NCBI GenBank assembly: GCA_964619585.1
Contig: CAZUCO010000001.1
Location: 1-64,000, forward strand
Length of the DNA stretch: 64,000 nucleotides
DNA from: JASLCR01 sp964619585
Lineage (GTDB): Bacteria; Patescibacteriota; Saccharimonadia; Saccharimonadales; Saccharimonadaceae
Direction: 5' to 3'
Shown here: in pieces, positions 1 through 9,229 of the stretch
Layout: each line of letters starts with the position of its first letter
Numbering within the stretch: the first letter of the stretch is position 1
Notes under the pieces: generated by a model
What the model was told of the DNA's origin: nothing
Seen by the model: the letters and a program-made list of their open reading frames with translations, nothing else
The model's database searches: none
Translations under genes and position numbers: made by a program

Positions 1-97
1 CCGTCGCAGCGAACGCCTTCGGCGCGAAGGTCAGGATGAAGAGTCCCGACACCAAAGCCACCAAGAGTGTGGCGATCGACCGGTTCTGGACGTGCAT
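1..97 (-). CDS. Secreted protein, N-terminal fragment (runs off the window)
   Basis: Read leftward from the ATG at 97-95, the frame gives 32 residues: MHVQNRS, a hydrophobic stretch (IATLLVALVSGLFILTF), then APKAFA-AT. This is a clear Sec signal peptide with an AxA-type cleavage site after about residue 30. A purine-rich ribosome site (AGGGGG) lies just upstream. The mature protein is outside the window, so its function cannot be given. Codon use is GC-rich, like its neighbours. Confidence 0.6.
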   Translation of the reverse strand, partial: MHVQNRSIATLLVALVSGLFILTFAPKAFAAT

Positions 98-339
98 GAA
101 GGCCCCCTGAGAAAGACGATGTCCGACGGTGGACTATGAGGTCTCCACCGAAGTGTTGTCAAGAGTTGCTCACCCAATGTGAGGATGTGGCAACTTTCAA
201 CTTTCCGGATATGTGAAACACCGCCCGATACTCGACCCATTCGGCGCGCGGCCTCATGTGCACCGAGCGTCGAGTCAACTGCGGCAGACGCCCCTCATGC
301 CGGGAACCGCGGGCAGGCCAACGCCAGACCGGGACGCCC

Positions 340-379
340 TTGACAACGTATCGCTATTCGATAGTATCGAAGAACGATA
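340..379 (+). promoter_or_regulatory. Promoter with two tandem operators for the DUF2975/XRE operon
   Basis: A consensus -35 TTGACA (340-345) is followed after 16 bases by TAGTAT (362-367), a good -10. Two perfect inverted repeats of the form TATCG-N5-CGATA overlap and follow the -10: 349-363 and 365-379, with centres 16 bases apart. They are visible in the sequence. That they are the binding sites of the XRE regulator encoded at 1096-1353 is inference from position and from the usual autoregulation of such pairs. Confidence 0.7.
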
Positions 380-400
380 CTCAACCTCGGGGGTAACTGC

Positions 401-1099
401 ATGAACAAGCTCGCTCGATCTGCGGCAGAGGCATCGCTGCGACTGGTCGCGATCGCGTGCGTCGCGATGGCAGCACTGTGGGTGCTGGGCTACAACGGCG
501 CGCACATCATCGATCCGGACTTCGCCGCCGGGACCGACGACCTCGTGACGGCGCCATCACTGAGGAGCTGGGGGGCACTGCCGTCGGCTCCGATCTCGTT
601 GTCCGACCGCGAGGACAACGACGCGCTCTACGACGTCTCCCGAGACCTCGGTGCGATGGACGGCGGTATCGAGCCGCGCGGCTACGCCGAAGTGTCGTTC
701 GGTCCGCGCCTTCAGTTCTTCACTCCTCCCGCAGGCGAGCGCTGGGCGTACGTCATCATCCATGCCGCTACCTGGCTCGGCATCGCGGCCGTGGCGTGGC
801 TCCTGGCCGGCGTCGCCCGCCGCCGAGGTGGATCACCCTTCACGTCATCGAACGCACGTCGGCTGGCGCTCGCGGGCGGTGTCCTCGGCATCGGTAGCAT
901 CGTCAGTTCGATTGGTCAGCACCTGGTGCTCGGCCGCATGATCGCCTCATCGACCGTCGCCGACCGAGTTGACCAGATCAGCTACGACCTGTTCTCACTG
1001 CCTTGGGGAGGAATCGCTTCAGGCGGAGCCCTGCTTGCCATCGCACACGTGTGGCGACGAGGAGTCGCACTTGAGGAAGACGTAAAGGGCCTCGTGTGA
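401..1099 (+). CDS. DUF2975 family membrane protein
   Basis: A 232-residue integral membrane protein with about four hydrophobic segments (near 12-30, 115-138, 155-174 and 203-218). The region GSPFTSSNARRLALAGGVLG and the C-terminal pattern AIAHVWRRGVALEEDVKGLV are typical of DUF2975, a family of unknown function usually encoded beside a small XRE/YozG-type regulator. That partner follows here with a 4-base overlap, so the two are translationally coupled. The start is placed at the ATG behind the promoter/operator at 340-379. The role is unknown; members are often thought to be membrane sensors or antagonists of the regulator, which is inference. Confidence 0.8.
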   Translation: MNKLARSAAEASLRLVAIACVAMAALWVLGYNGAHIIDPDFAAGTDDLVTAPSLRSWGALPSAPISLSDREDNDALYDVSRDLGAMDGGIEPRGYAEVSFGPRLQFFTPPAGERWAYVIIHAATWLGIAAVAWLLAGVARRRGGSPFTSSNARRLALAGGVLGIGSIVSSIGQHLVLGRMIASSTVADRVDQISYDLFSLPWGGIASGGALLAIAHVWRRGVALEEDVKGLV

Positions 1100-1353
1100 G
1101 CCGCAGAGATGGAGCCGAGGACGCCGACAGCGAAGAAGACCTCAGTCTTCACCGCGTCCAGTGTCACCTTGATGCGCTGCTTGACGAGCGTGGAATCACG
1201 CTCACCGAACTGGCGGACCGGGTCGGAGTCACGAGGGTCAATCTCTCCGTGCTCAAGAACAACCGTGCTAACGCGATCCGGTTCTCAACCCTGACTGCGA
1301 TCTGCGATGCGCTCGGTTGCGACGTGGGAGACCTGCTCAGCATCGAGCGCTAA
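1096..1353 (+). CDS. XRE/YozG-type helix-turn-helix regulator
   Basis: An 85-residue protein with one helix-turn-helix domain over about residues 22-84 (LTELADRVGVTRVNLSVLKN, then AICDALGCDVGDLLSIE at the end). This is the HTH_26 type normally paired with DUF2975 proteins. It begins at a GTG that overlaps the DUF2975 stop codon (GTGA), so coupling fixes the start. It very probably represses its own operon through the paired TATCG-N5-CGATA sites at 349-379. Cytoplasmic DNA-binding protein; target genes beyond the operon are not known. Confidence 0.82.
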   Translation: MSRRDGAEDADSEEDLSLHRVQCHLDALLDERGITLTELADRVGVTRVNLSVLKNNRANAIRFSTLTAICDALGCDVGDLLSIER

Positions 1354-1802
1354 GCCGCTCGCGCAACGTGACAGACTACGCGGGTTTGAGGCCGCCCCCT
1401 AACGGGGCCTCGGGGAAGGTTCAGGGATCGTTTCGGGGTTGTGCAAGGACTCTGCCCGATGGGCCGGGCCTCTCTCCTCTTCATAGGTTCGATTCGAGGT
1501 CACGCGCTGGGCGGACCCCGGAGAGGGTCGTCGTGAATCCCCCGAGGTCTCCGCAATGCTGGCTGGGTTGCTGGCCAACCCAGTGTGCGTCGCGGCCCCT
1601 TGCTGCCATCTACCCCGTGCTTTCCCGGCCCGCCGGGTCCACCGCGCCCCTCGTCGGCCTGCACCTGTTCGATCTCGAAGTACTCCTGGCAGCCGGTATT
1701 TTGATAACAGTCGACAGCGGTGGCGAATACCGATGGTGTTGTTGATTTGACCCGCGATCGACCTTGACCGCTCGGTACTGTCATGTCTAACTGTCGACAT
1801 GT
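1354..1802. other. Gene-free stretch
   Basis: About 450 bases without a convincing gene. The open frames here overlap each other on both strands and have arginine/proline-rich low-complexity products, as expected by chance in GC-rich DNA. The last 60 bases must carry the promoter of the following ATPase gene, but I cannot point to a clear -35/-10 pair. Confidence 0.5.
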
Positions 1803-4439
1803 ATGGATGACGGTGAACTCACATCAGGAACTAGCGAGAGCGTGGCACCGGCCGTGGCGGTGAAGATCACTGAGTCCAGTCCCAAGGGGATGCTCGCGCA
1901 GTGGGCAAATGAGCAGGACGGCTGGGTTCGGGAGGCCGTTGCCCAGGCTCTTGTCTCGAATCGCCCGCTCTCTGAGTCGCAGCTCGACGCTCTCGTTGAG
2001 CGGTTCCTGATTGAGAAGGGCTTCAGCGAACAGCCCGACGGGTACTCGGTAACGGTCCCACCGATCGAACTTGGCGACGACGAAGCGTCAACGGAGGACT
2101 TGCTAGAGCTGGATCAGCTCTCGGATGTTGCTGGAGTTAATGCGCTGGCGGCTGGTCAGGTACTGAAGTTCGACGACAGCCTCACAGTGCTGTTCGGTCA
2201 GAACGGTGCTGGAAAGACTGGCTACTCGCGCGTGCTGAAGCGCCTTGCCGCGGTACGGACAGCCGAGGAGATCTTGCCGAACGCCCATGACGTGGGAGCC
2301 ACCACTCACCCCACCGCAACCATCACGTACTCGCTGAACGGCGAACCGAGCACCGTGGCATGGAATAACGAAGCGGGCGTCTCTCCGCTTACTCGTATGA
2401 GCGTGTTCGACGCGCCCGCCGTGATGCTCCATGTCGACGGCGATCTCAACTATGTGTTCACGCCGCGCGAGATCGCGCTTTTCACCTATGTGTCTACCGC
2501 GCTAAAGCACGTGCAGGACCAAGTGGAGACAGAAGCGGCCAGTCTCCGCCCGAGCGGGAATCCCTTCCTTGCGCACTTCCAGCGTGGAACGTCGGTCTAC
2601 CCAAAGATCGAGACTATCGGCGCCACGACTGACATTTCTGAACTTGCCAAGCTAGCCGATGGGAGCGAGGAAGCGGACGCACTACACGAGAAGCTCTCTG
2701 GTGAGGTTGCGGCGCTTAAGGCCGGGAGCGTCGAGGCGCGCCATGACGCGGTAGGCCGCGAACTGGAACGCGTGAAGGCCCTTGCTCAAGGTGTTCGAAA
2801 ACTTCTCGACTTCGATGCAACTGCCTACGAGGAAAGCCGGCTGGCGCTCGAGCGCCTTGAGGACGAGTACCGCCAAGCGCGAACGGAACTCTTCGAGGAG
2901 GGCGAGCTGCCAGGTCCTCCCGATGACGAGTGGAGCGCGTTCATCTCTGAGGGTGACCGCTATCGCAAGCACCTGGGCTTTGAGGGTCACCCGACGACGA
3001 GCGACTCCTGTCTCTACTGCAGACAGTCCTTGTCGGAGAAGGCGGTAGCCCTCCTGGCGAAGTACCGCACCTATCTGGACGACGTGCTCGCCAAGCAGGT
3101 TGACGAGGCCCGTTTGGCGCTTGCTAAGTCACGGATTGCCCTTGGTTCCCTGAGCGTCGACGTCCTCAAGGAGCACGCGCGTCAGGTTGCGTCGACGGAC
3201 CCACTGCCTGCCTACGCGACCGGACTCGATGAGGTTGTCGACGGCCTCAAGCTCTTTGATGAGGCATGCAAAAAGGGTGCGGAGCTGGATAGCCCCCAGG
3301 ACGCCAAGACCGCCGCCCTCGCCCTGTCGCCGCTACTTGCATCAGCAATCGAGAACCTGACGAGCGCGCTTGCCGATCTCACGACGCAGAAGGAGGGCCG
3401 GGTCGCGGTCCTCAAGGAAAAAGAGTCGCAACTGGCAGAGCTGTCTGCGCGACGCTCCCTCGCGCGCCACCTACCTGCGATGCGAACCACGGTCGGCAAC
3501 GCGAAGCGTGCGGCTCGAATGGACACGCTCACCAAGTCCATGTCGACAACCACTCAGCGGTCGCTCACCGTCCTGTCCAAACAGGCCAGCGAGGACCTCG
3601 TAAACAAGAACTTCGAGACGCTGTTCGCCGATGAATGTCAGGCACTAAACGCACCGAACGTAGGGCTCGAATTTCAGGGTCGCCGAGGACAGGCCGAGCG
3701 GAAGAAGGTTGTCGCGAAGTACAAGCCATCGGCCGTACTTTCGGAGGGCGAACTGAAGGTCCTTGCGATCGCCGACTTCCTGGCCGAGTGCCGGATGACT
3801 GGTGTCAAGGCTCCAATCATCTTCGACGACCCCGTGACCAGTCTGGACTACCTGCGGCTCAACGAGGTTGCAGAGCGGATCTCGCAGCTGGCCGATACCC
3901 ACCAGGTGGTGGTGTTTACGCACAACATCTTCTTTGCCTCGACCCTCATTGGCCTACGTGATAGCCGCAAGCTTGCGTACGCATTCTACGAAGTCCGCGC
4001 GAACGAGACCGAAAAGGGCTTCCTCCAGGCCGGCGGCAGCCCCAGGCAGGATTCACCGGCGCAAGTTGCCAAACGCATCAACAAGACCGTCGAGCTCGCA
4101 AAGGCTGCTGGGAAGGACGACCTCTCGCTCCAGGAGGCCATGGTTGAACAGGCCTACGGTCAGCTTCGGGCTTGGTGCGAGGCCTTCGTCGAGCAGGAAC
4201 TACTGGCCAACGTGACACAGCGGCACCGCGCAAACCTCATGATGGGTGGGCTTGAGAAGATCAAGCTGGATCGCTTTGAAACCGCCAAGTCTGCCTTGAT
4301 ACCGCTGTTCGATCGTTGCTCGCGTTTCATGCCCGGCCACAGCCAGTCGATCGAACAGTTGAACGTCAAGCCCGGTCTCGCCGAGTTCGAGAAGGATTGG
4401 GCCGCAGCGCAGCTTGTCCGTAAGGAGTACATCGCCTGA
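1803..4439 (+). CDS. AAA_13 ATPase with zinc hook, RloC/PrrC-like (putative anticodon nuclease)
   Basis: An 878-residue SMC/Rad50-like ATPase of the AAA_13 family. Visible: Walker A GQNGAGKT at 132-139; long coiled-coil arms on either side of a CLYC zinc hook (C403, C406); ABC signature LSEGELKVLAIADF; Walker B PIIFDDPVTSLD; and a switch histidine in VVFTHN. This layout is that of RloC, a DNA-damage-responsive anticodon nuclease related to PrrC. The C-terminal part contains an R-x3-E pair (R789, E793) as in the nuclease triad, but the next histidines are 15 and 53 residues later, not the PrrC spacing I recall, so nuclease activity is unproven. It stands alone, near other restriction genes (9.2-14 kb), as part of a defence-rich block. 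Confidence 0.75.
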   Translation: MDDGELTSGTSESVAPAVAVKITESSPKGMLAQWANEQDGWVREAVAQALVSNRPLSESQLDALVERFLIEKGFSEQPDGYSVTVPPIELGDDEASTEDLLELDQLSDVAGVNALAAGQVLKFDDSLTVLFGQNGAGKTGYSRVLKRLAAVRTAEEILPNAHDVGATTHPTATITYSLNGEPSTVAWNNEAGVSPLTRMSVFDAPAVMLHVDGDLNYVFTPREIALFTYVSTALKHVQDQVETEAASLRPSGNPFLAHFQRGTSVYPKIETIGATTDISELAKLADGSEEADALHEKLSGEVAALKAGSVEARHDAVGRELERVKALAQGVRKLLDFDATAYEESRLALERLEDEYRQARTELFEEGELPGPPDDEWSAFISEGDRYRKHLGFEGHPTTSDSCLYCRQSLSEKAVALLAKYRTYLDDVLAKQVDEARLALAKSRIALGSLSVDVLKEHARQVASTDPLPAYATGLDEVVDGLKLFDEACKKGAELDSPQDAKTAALALSPLLASAIENLTSALADLTTQKEGRVAVLKEKESQLAELSARRSLARHLPAMRTTVGNAKRAARMDTLTKSMSTTTQRSLTVLSKQASEDLVNKNFETLFADECQALNAPNVGLEFQGRRGQAERKKVVAKYKPSAVLSEGELKVLAIADFLAECRMTGVKAPIIFDDPVTSLDYLRLNEVAERISQLADTHQVVVFTHNIFFASTLIGLRDSRKLAYAFYEVRANETEKGFLQAGGSPRQDSPAQVAKRINKTVELAKAAGKDDLSLQEAMVEQAYGQLRAWCEAFVEQELLANVTQRHRANLMMGGLEKIKLDRFETAKSALIPLFDRCSRFMPGHSQSIEQLNVKPGLAEFEKDWAAAQLVRKEYIA

Positions 4440-4517
4440 CGTCATGCCTCGCCAGACCTCTGCTCACTATCTGCAAATTGCCGGTGGCTAGCGGAGCTGT
4501 GGGCCAAGCAGCAGGAC

Positions 4518-4859
4518 ATGTTCGGGTTCTTGGGCCACCAGGAACGGATGTATCTGCACGACTACTTCGTGCCGAGCAAGGACCTGACGGATGCGGAGTT
4601 GCTGGCTCACCGGAAGGCCGTGACAGCACAGCGGCCGAGCCTGCCGCAGTGCGCTGGGCGAGCGCTGCGTCATTTGCGGGTCGCGCTTGAAGCGCCGGCG
4701 GCGGTGCAGGTGCCAGCTAGATCAGGACATCCCGCTGGCAAACGACGGATCGTGGTCCGAGCGATCGCTCGGCCTGAGATCGATCAAGATCGGATGGTGC
4801 AGGCTCTCCTGAAGGCGGCGCGGGACTTGGTCGACGAAGACCACGGCAAGACCGCCTGA
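4518..4859 (+). CDS. Hypothetical protein
   Basis: A 113-residue frame starting MFGFLGHQERMYLHDYFVPS. I do not recognise the family. The first 40 residues read like real protein; the second half is alanine/arginine-rich. The frame stays open upstream for at least 20 codons without an ATG or GTG in phase, so the true start, or an earlier frameshift, is uncertain. It ends three bases before the stop codon of a decayed gene on the other strand. Possibly a remnant. Confidence 0.35.
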   Translation: MFGFLGHQERMYLHDYFVPSKDLTDAELLAHRKAVTAQRPSLPQCAGRALRHLRVALEAPAAVQVPARSGHPAGKRRIVVRAIARPEIDQDRMVQALLKAARDLVDEDHGKTA

Positions 4860-5110
4860 TCACTGAACCGCTGCGCGCTTGAAGGCGTTGTAGACGGCTG
4901 TGTGACTGCAGCCGAACTTCCTCGCGATGGCCACGTTGGTCCCGCCGGCTTCCAACTTGTGGATGACTACCTCGTTGGAATCGCGATGCCGCGTCGGTGG
5001 AGGTGGTCGAGGGCAGTCTGGTAGTTCACGCCGTGTCGACTTGCTCGGGTGTCAGGCGCACCTGGATTGGTGGCCCTTGAACTCCCGGGCTGGCGCCTGC
5101 TTTGGCTGGT
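4860..5110 (-). pseudogene. Decayed C-terminus of a serine recombinase or HTH protein
   Basis: On the minus strand the last frame before the TGA at 4862-4860 reads LEAGGTNVAIARKFGCSHTA and ends AFKRAAVQ, a resolvase-type helix-turn-helix. About 170 bases earlier, in a shifted frame, are the residues VRLTPEQVDTA followed by a stop. The recombinase at 15,825-17,921 has the same kind of pieces in its tail (RLTPAEI, and RRYEAGQSLARVADALGTGA). The pieces sit in different frames separated by a stop, so this is a frame-broken remnant. No start or catalytic domain remains. Confidence 0.5.
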
Positions 5111-5494
5111 CAGACCGAGTTTCATGGGCCTTCTTGAGGATCTGGCCCACCCGACCCCAGATGGAAAGGTTCCATCCTTGTGTCAGTTGGCCGCAAGATG
5201 CATCAGGTTGGAACCCTCAGTCAGCGAGAAGCGCACACCCGGGGCTTTCCTCTGTCGGCGGCGTCGGTGCTCTCGGTGCGGGGCAAGCCCTCGTTAGGGT
5301 GCTGTCTGGACCACGCCTGGCGCAGAGGGCCTGGATGAAGAGTGGTCGATGCGCCGCAGACATGATGAGGCCTGTGTGACGCAGCAGTGGTCTCGCGACC
5401 TGAAGTGTTGGCGAGCTGCAAGCGACTACGTCCACCGCGTTGGGCTGGGCACGCTCGATTGGCTGTGTCGGTGCCCCTCGCTAGCGTCGTGTTC
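5111..5494. other. Gene-poor stretch
   Basis: No convincing gene. Open frames overlap on both strands and give low-complexity products. It may hold further, unrecognisable parts of the decayed recombinase to its left. Just before the next gene the bases TAGCGT lie about 8 bases upstream of the ATG at 5495 and could be a -10 box of a leaderless transcript. Confidence 0.35.
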
Positions 5495-6013
5495 ATGAAG
5501 ATGCCGATGGAGTGGCTGGGTAAAGCGGCGCAGGCGCGCATGGTTGATCCGGTGGCTCGGGAGACGGCTCCCGTCGCGCTTTGGGCTTGCTTGTCGTCGC
5601 TGACAGGCGGCTCCACGCCGCTTGCCTCATTGGTGGAGGTCGGCGCCGAGCGCCGAGCGACTGAGTGGCGCGCTCTGTGGCTGGCTGAGACGGTTCTTGC
5701 ATTCGGTGCGGTCCGCAAGGAGAGGGAGCGCTGGACGGCCTACTCGCAGGGGTCAGGCGACCACCAGCCTGATGACATGACGGGCTGGGTCTGTCCGCTC
5801 AGTTCGGTCGTGCGGGTCGAACTCGACCAGGCCAGGTGCTGGCGAGAGACAGGCTCCGGCTCTTCGGAAGACACCTGGATGTGGTCGAGCGCGGCGCGGA
5901 TCGTTGTGCGGGATGTCGACCCAATCCAGATCCCGCTCTTCGGTCAGGCCAGGAACGACCAGATGGACGAGGACGTTCGGGCCTTCATCGATGCCCTGGT
6001 GCACCGTGTTTGA
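5495..6013 (+). CDS. Hypothetical protein
   Basis: A 172-residue protein starting MKMPMEWLGKAAQ. The frame is open for 36 codons further upstream, but I prefer this ATG because the upstream residues are low-complexity and a TAGCGT -10-like box precedes it closely. It is soluble, with several tryptophans and acidic residues; the C-terminus reads DVDPIQIPLFGQARNDQMDE. No known family recognised. It stands alone between a gene-poor stretch and convergent genes. Confidence 0.5.
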   Translation: MKMPMEWLGKAAQARMVDPVARETAPVALWACLSSLTGGSTPLASLVEVGAERRATEWRALWLAETVLAFGAVRKERERWTAYSQGSGDHQPDDMTGWVCPLSSVVRVELDQARCWRETGSGSSEDTWMWSSAARIVVRDVDPIQIPLFGQARNDQMDEDVRAFIDALVHRV

Positions 6014-6170
6014 GTTGGAAGCGCTGCGGTCAGGCTAGAACTCCCTACTAGTCCGGTTGCGCCACCGAGCAGGGACGCGAGAACTGGAACGGCACTAGGT
6101 TCGCCCCTACCATGACGCCGACGTGATGCCGGGCAGCATCCCTGCGCATCGCCACCGAGCCGCGTCACAC

Positions 6171-7307
6171 CTAGCCCGGCAGAGCAGCGATCAGCCGCAA
6201 TACGAGGCTCGCGATCAGCCCGACGTTTGCAACCAGCGCCACTGCGATGGCGGGGAGCAGTTGCCATAGCCCTTGAATGGGAAAGGACGGGGCCCGCTCG
6301 AGTTCCAGCCGGCGCGCCATCGTTCGGCCAAACTGAGAACGAGCCCGTCCGAACCGAGCCGTACTCAAGCGGCTCAGTTGCTCATCTGCCTCGCGCTTTG
6401 CCGCCGCGATGGCTCGGGCATGCGTCCCGCGTACGAAGTGGAAGGCCCTTCGCGCCATGACGTAGTTCGCAGTCACGCCGAAGGCTCCTACCGCGAGCAC
6501 GATCGAGACGTTCAGGGCTGACGCGTTGCTGCCAAGCAGCATGTAGGAGACGGCGAGAATGGCGATTGCAAAGTTGATCGAACCGATGAGCATCGACCGG
6601 AGCAGTGGAACCATCGGAGTCCAGCCGCATGCGCCATCTTCGTGGGACGGAAGGGCGCGGACCATCAGCTTGGACTCCTGCTGGTGGAACGACCTGGAGG
6701 CTAGGAGAAGCAGGGCTCCGTGAGCCGTGGCCACGCCGGCGCCGACGGTGCCGACGACGAGCCAGCTCATCGAGGCGAGTGTCTGGCCGAGGATGCCGGG
6801 GGCAGGTTGGGCCCACCACGCTAGCCGCCCGCCATCAGCCGCAATGACTTCACCCCAGAGGTAGCCACGGCTGAGTGTCTCTTGGAAGACGAGGCCGAAC
6901 GGGATGTGCGCGAGCACGACTACGACGACCACTGGGACCCAGAATCTCTTCCAGCTCCGTGTCACCAACCGAGGCATCCACTCCTTGGCACCAGTCGTGA
7001 GCAGCCCAACGTGGCGGAGCCGGGCGTCCAGGGTCATGAGCGACCAGAGGAAGTGAGCAAAGACCGGGATGGTGGCCCCGCAGGAAATCCCAAGCAGGAT
7101 GGACGGGAAGTCGGCGGCCAAAGGCAGTGTGTGGGCGCAGCCGGCCCAGCTCGGAGTCTTGTCTGCTCCCAGAACACCGCGCTGCAACGCCAGACCTGCA
7201 GGACAGTCGTCCGATGAGAGCGTCCCGGCTCGCCATGAGGCGATGAGCGGCATCGCGAAAAGGCCGCTCCCCATTGCGACAGCTAACAGCCAGTACCGAC
7301 GCTTCAC
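6171..7307 (-). CDS. Polytopic membrane protein, unknown function
   Basis: A 378-residue protein with about seven hydrophobic helices: residues 7-27, about 70-92, 122-142, 180-205, 238-258, 263-285 and 345-372. Between helices 1 and 2 lies an extracytoplasmic loop with two cysteines (DDC and AGC) that could form a disulfide. A basic cytoplasmic stretch (AKREADEQLSRLSTARFGRA) precedes the last helix. No family recognised. Its start overlaps the end of the upstream hydrolase gene by 4 bases, so the two form one operon. Confidence 0.65.
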   Translation of the reverse strand: MKRRYWLLAVAMGSGLFAMPLIASWRAGTLSSDDCPAGLALQRGVLGADKTPSWAGCAHTLPLAADFPSILLGISCGATIPVFAHFLWSLMTLDARLRHVGLLTTGAKEWMPRLVTRSWKRFWVPVVVVVVLAHIPFGLVFQETLSRGYLWGEVIAADGGRLAWWAQPAPGILGQTLASMSWLVVGTVGAGVATAHGALLLLASRSFHQQESKLMVRALPSHEDGACGWTPMVPLLRSMLIGSINFAIAILAVSYMLLGSNASALNVSIVLAVGAFGVTANYVMARRAFHFVRGTHARAIAAAKREADEQLSRLSTARFGRARSQFGRTMARRLELERAPSFPIQGLWQLLPAIAVALVANVGLIASLVLRLIAALPG

Positions 7308-8218
7308 GGTTGCGCGCTGACTAGTAGGTCAAGACATTGGTGGGGTTGCTCGATGGGGGCGAAGTGCCCGGCCTCACGCAGCCGGTGCGTGACGCTCCCA
7401 CCCTGCACGCATTGGGCTAGCAGTGCCGCATCTCCTTCGGTGACGAGTGCATCCGACTGGCCGTAAACCTGATCGATACCCACCTCGATCTGCGACCAGT
7501 TGTCTCGCACGCTGTAGCCGACACCAGTGGCCTCCGCGCGCGCGAAGGCAGTGGCCCTGAATCCTCGGGCGATCGCCCGGTAGACGGAAGGACGCAACCG
7601 CCGCGGGTGAGCCACGGTCGACCGCAGCGCGATCGGCAGTAGTCCAAGTCGACTTGCGCCGGCCAAGAAGGCTCCTGCGCTCCCTCCCAAAAGACGGACG
7701 GCGCGAAGTCCTGCGTAGGTAGCAGCGGTCGACGGCCGCTTCAACACAGTCGACAGCGGATGATTCACCGCGTCGACGATGCCGGAATAGGCGCCACAGA
7801 AGATGACCGACCGCTCGTACTCCAGACGACGCCGGGCGAGAAGATGCAGAGCGAGGAATCCGCCCATCGAGTGGCCAACGAGCTGAACAGATCGCGCCCC
7901 TAGCGTTCTCAGGTACGTCTCGACGAGCTCGGCGGCGTCGTCCATCGTCGCGCCAGGCGGCAGCTCGTCGGACCTTCCGAAGCCTGGCAGGTCCAGCAGC
8001 ACCCAGGCACTCGTGTCCACCCCTTCCGCGCGCGCGGCCTGTACGAGAGGCGTCCAGGCAGACCAGTCCATCGCCACCCCATGGAGAAAAACCACGGCGC
8101 AATCTGACCGCGTCCGCTCCGACTGGACGACGTGCCACTTCCGTCCATCAACATTGACGATAGACGACGAAAGGCTCAACGCACTCGGATCTAGAAGGAT
8201 GTCATAGGGGCAATACAT
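7304..8218 (-). CDS. Alpha/beta hydrolase
   Basis: A 304-residue alpha/beta-hydrolase-fold enzyme. Visible: oxyanion-side motif FLHGVAMDWSAW, a turn with DLPGFGRS, the nucleophile elbow GHSMGG, and a C-terminal catalytic histidine candidate in REAGHFAP. The cap region is about 100 residues. The family includes esterases, lipases and haloperoxidase-like enzymes, so the substrate cannot be named. A TACAAT -10-like box and an AGGAG ribosome site lie upstream of the ATG at 8218. It is followed by the membrane protein at 6171-7307 with a 4-base overlap. Confidence 0.8.
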   Translation of the reverse strand: MYCPYDILLDPSALSLSSSIVNVDGRKWHVVQSERTRSDCAVVFLHGVAMDWSAWTPLVQAARAEGVDTSAWVLLDLPGFGRSDELPPGATMDDAAELVETYLRTLGARSVQLVGHSMGGFLALHLLARRRLEYERSVIFCGAYSGIVDAVNHPLSTVLKRPSTAATYAGLRAVRLLGGSAGAFLAGASRLGLLPIALRSTVAHPRRLRPSVYRAIARGFRATAFARAEATGVGYSVRDNWSQIEVGIDQVYGQSDALVTEGDAALLAQCVQGGSVTHRLREAGHFAPIEQPHQCLDLLVSAQP

Positions 8219-8983
8219 CTCTCATTGTTCTCCTGACATCTATTGTACCGAATTATCGGCCGGTAGGAGCGGTTCTCGGGTCTTGCTCCCCACCGTCGGC
8301 CGTCGCCGGGACTCAACGCCTGAGCGGGCCGGAATCGAGCGATTCATCCGACGGCGCTCCAATCTGCGGGGCGTGTGGGCTCACGGCTTGAGCGTCACTT
8401 CACTCCACCGCAGCGCGCGGAACGCAACTTGGCCTTGTATGTCCACAGAGCCACTGCCAACAAGGCTGAGGTCACATCGCGACGCTCGAGGCTTGCCCTG
8501 GAGCACCCCACAGCGAGTGGCGGAGACCCTTACGCTGGTCCACGGGGACACGTCAGAACTAGCCCGCTGCTGGGCGGAGAACAACGAGAACGGAAATCGT
8601 CTAGGTCCGGATGGTGCGTTGTCATCCGAGTGACGATCAGCACCCACCCGGCCACTCACCTAACGAGACCAGGCGACGGCGGGCAAGCTCGTCCGCCAAG
8701 AGTCAAACTCGCAAGTGTCGCGCGCTCCTCCCGGCCGAGGATGGCGACCTCGAACTGGTGACGGGTTGCTCGCGGTCGTCGACGAGAAGCCGGAACTCGA
8801 ACCACTGGCCTCTTCTCCTGGCGGCCGGTGAGTTTGGCGAGGTTCGTGACGCATTGGGTGCTATAACCTCGTCTCAGGACTGACTCCTGTCCTGGGCTAG
8901 GCCGAGGGTCACGACGGCGGGCTCGACGGCACCCCCGCTGCGCAGTCACGCGTTGCCTGCCTCGAGTGTGAGATGCTAGGCAG
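8219..8983. other. Gene-free stretch
   Basis: About 760 bases with no believable gene. The frames present are overlapping, arginine/serine-rich and lack ribosome sites. The left edge carries the promoter of the hydrolase on the minus strand (TACAAT as the complement of 8242-8247). I see no tRNA or repeat here. Confidence 0.5.
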
Positions 8984-9169
8984 ATGGAGCCTGAAGTTGT
9001 CCGGGTAGTGGTCCGTACCAACGACGCTGGTGTGGTCGCGATGACACCGAAATTCACGGTCACGTCGTACGGCATCGCCGACGGCGTGGCCATCCTCAAG
9101 ATGGAGAATGGTTCCGAGAAGAAGATCCCCGACGCTTTGGGCATTTACAAGGGGCCCAGTGAGGCTTAG
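8984..9169 (+). CDS. Small hypothetical protein
   Basis: A 61-residue frame, MEPEVVRVVVRTNDAGVVAM followed by a mixed polar sequence ending YKGPSEA. The pattern of alternating beta-type residues and normal composition suggests a real small protein, unlike the arginine-rich chance frames around it. No family recognised. It lies 60 bases upstream of the BglII-type restriction gene and could be co-transcribed with it. There is no clear ribosome site. Confidence 0.4.
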   Translation: MEPEVVRVVVRTNDAGVVAMTPKFTVTSYGIADGVAILKMENGSEKKIPDALGIYKGPSEA

Positions 9170-9229
9170 TGACATAGTGACATTCATCTCTGGGCGCAGT
9201 CCGTCTCCTTCTCGGGCGACTGATAGCTT

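Noticed and set aside
1470..1520. Possible T-loop (GGTTCGATTC) suggesting a tRNA in the gap before the ATPase
   Set aside because: The flanking bases do not pair as a T stem and no acceptor or anticodon arm can be formed.
7374..8138. 254-codon minus-strand frame inside the hydrolase gene
   Set aside because: Shifted frame of the alpha/beta hydrolase; very arginine-rich.
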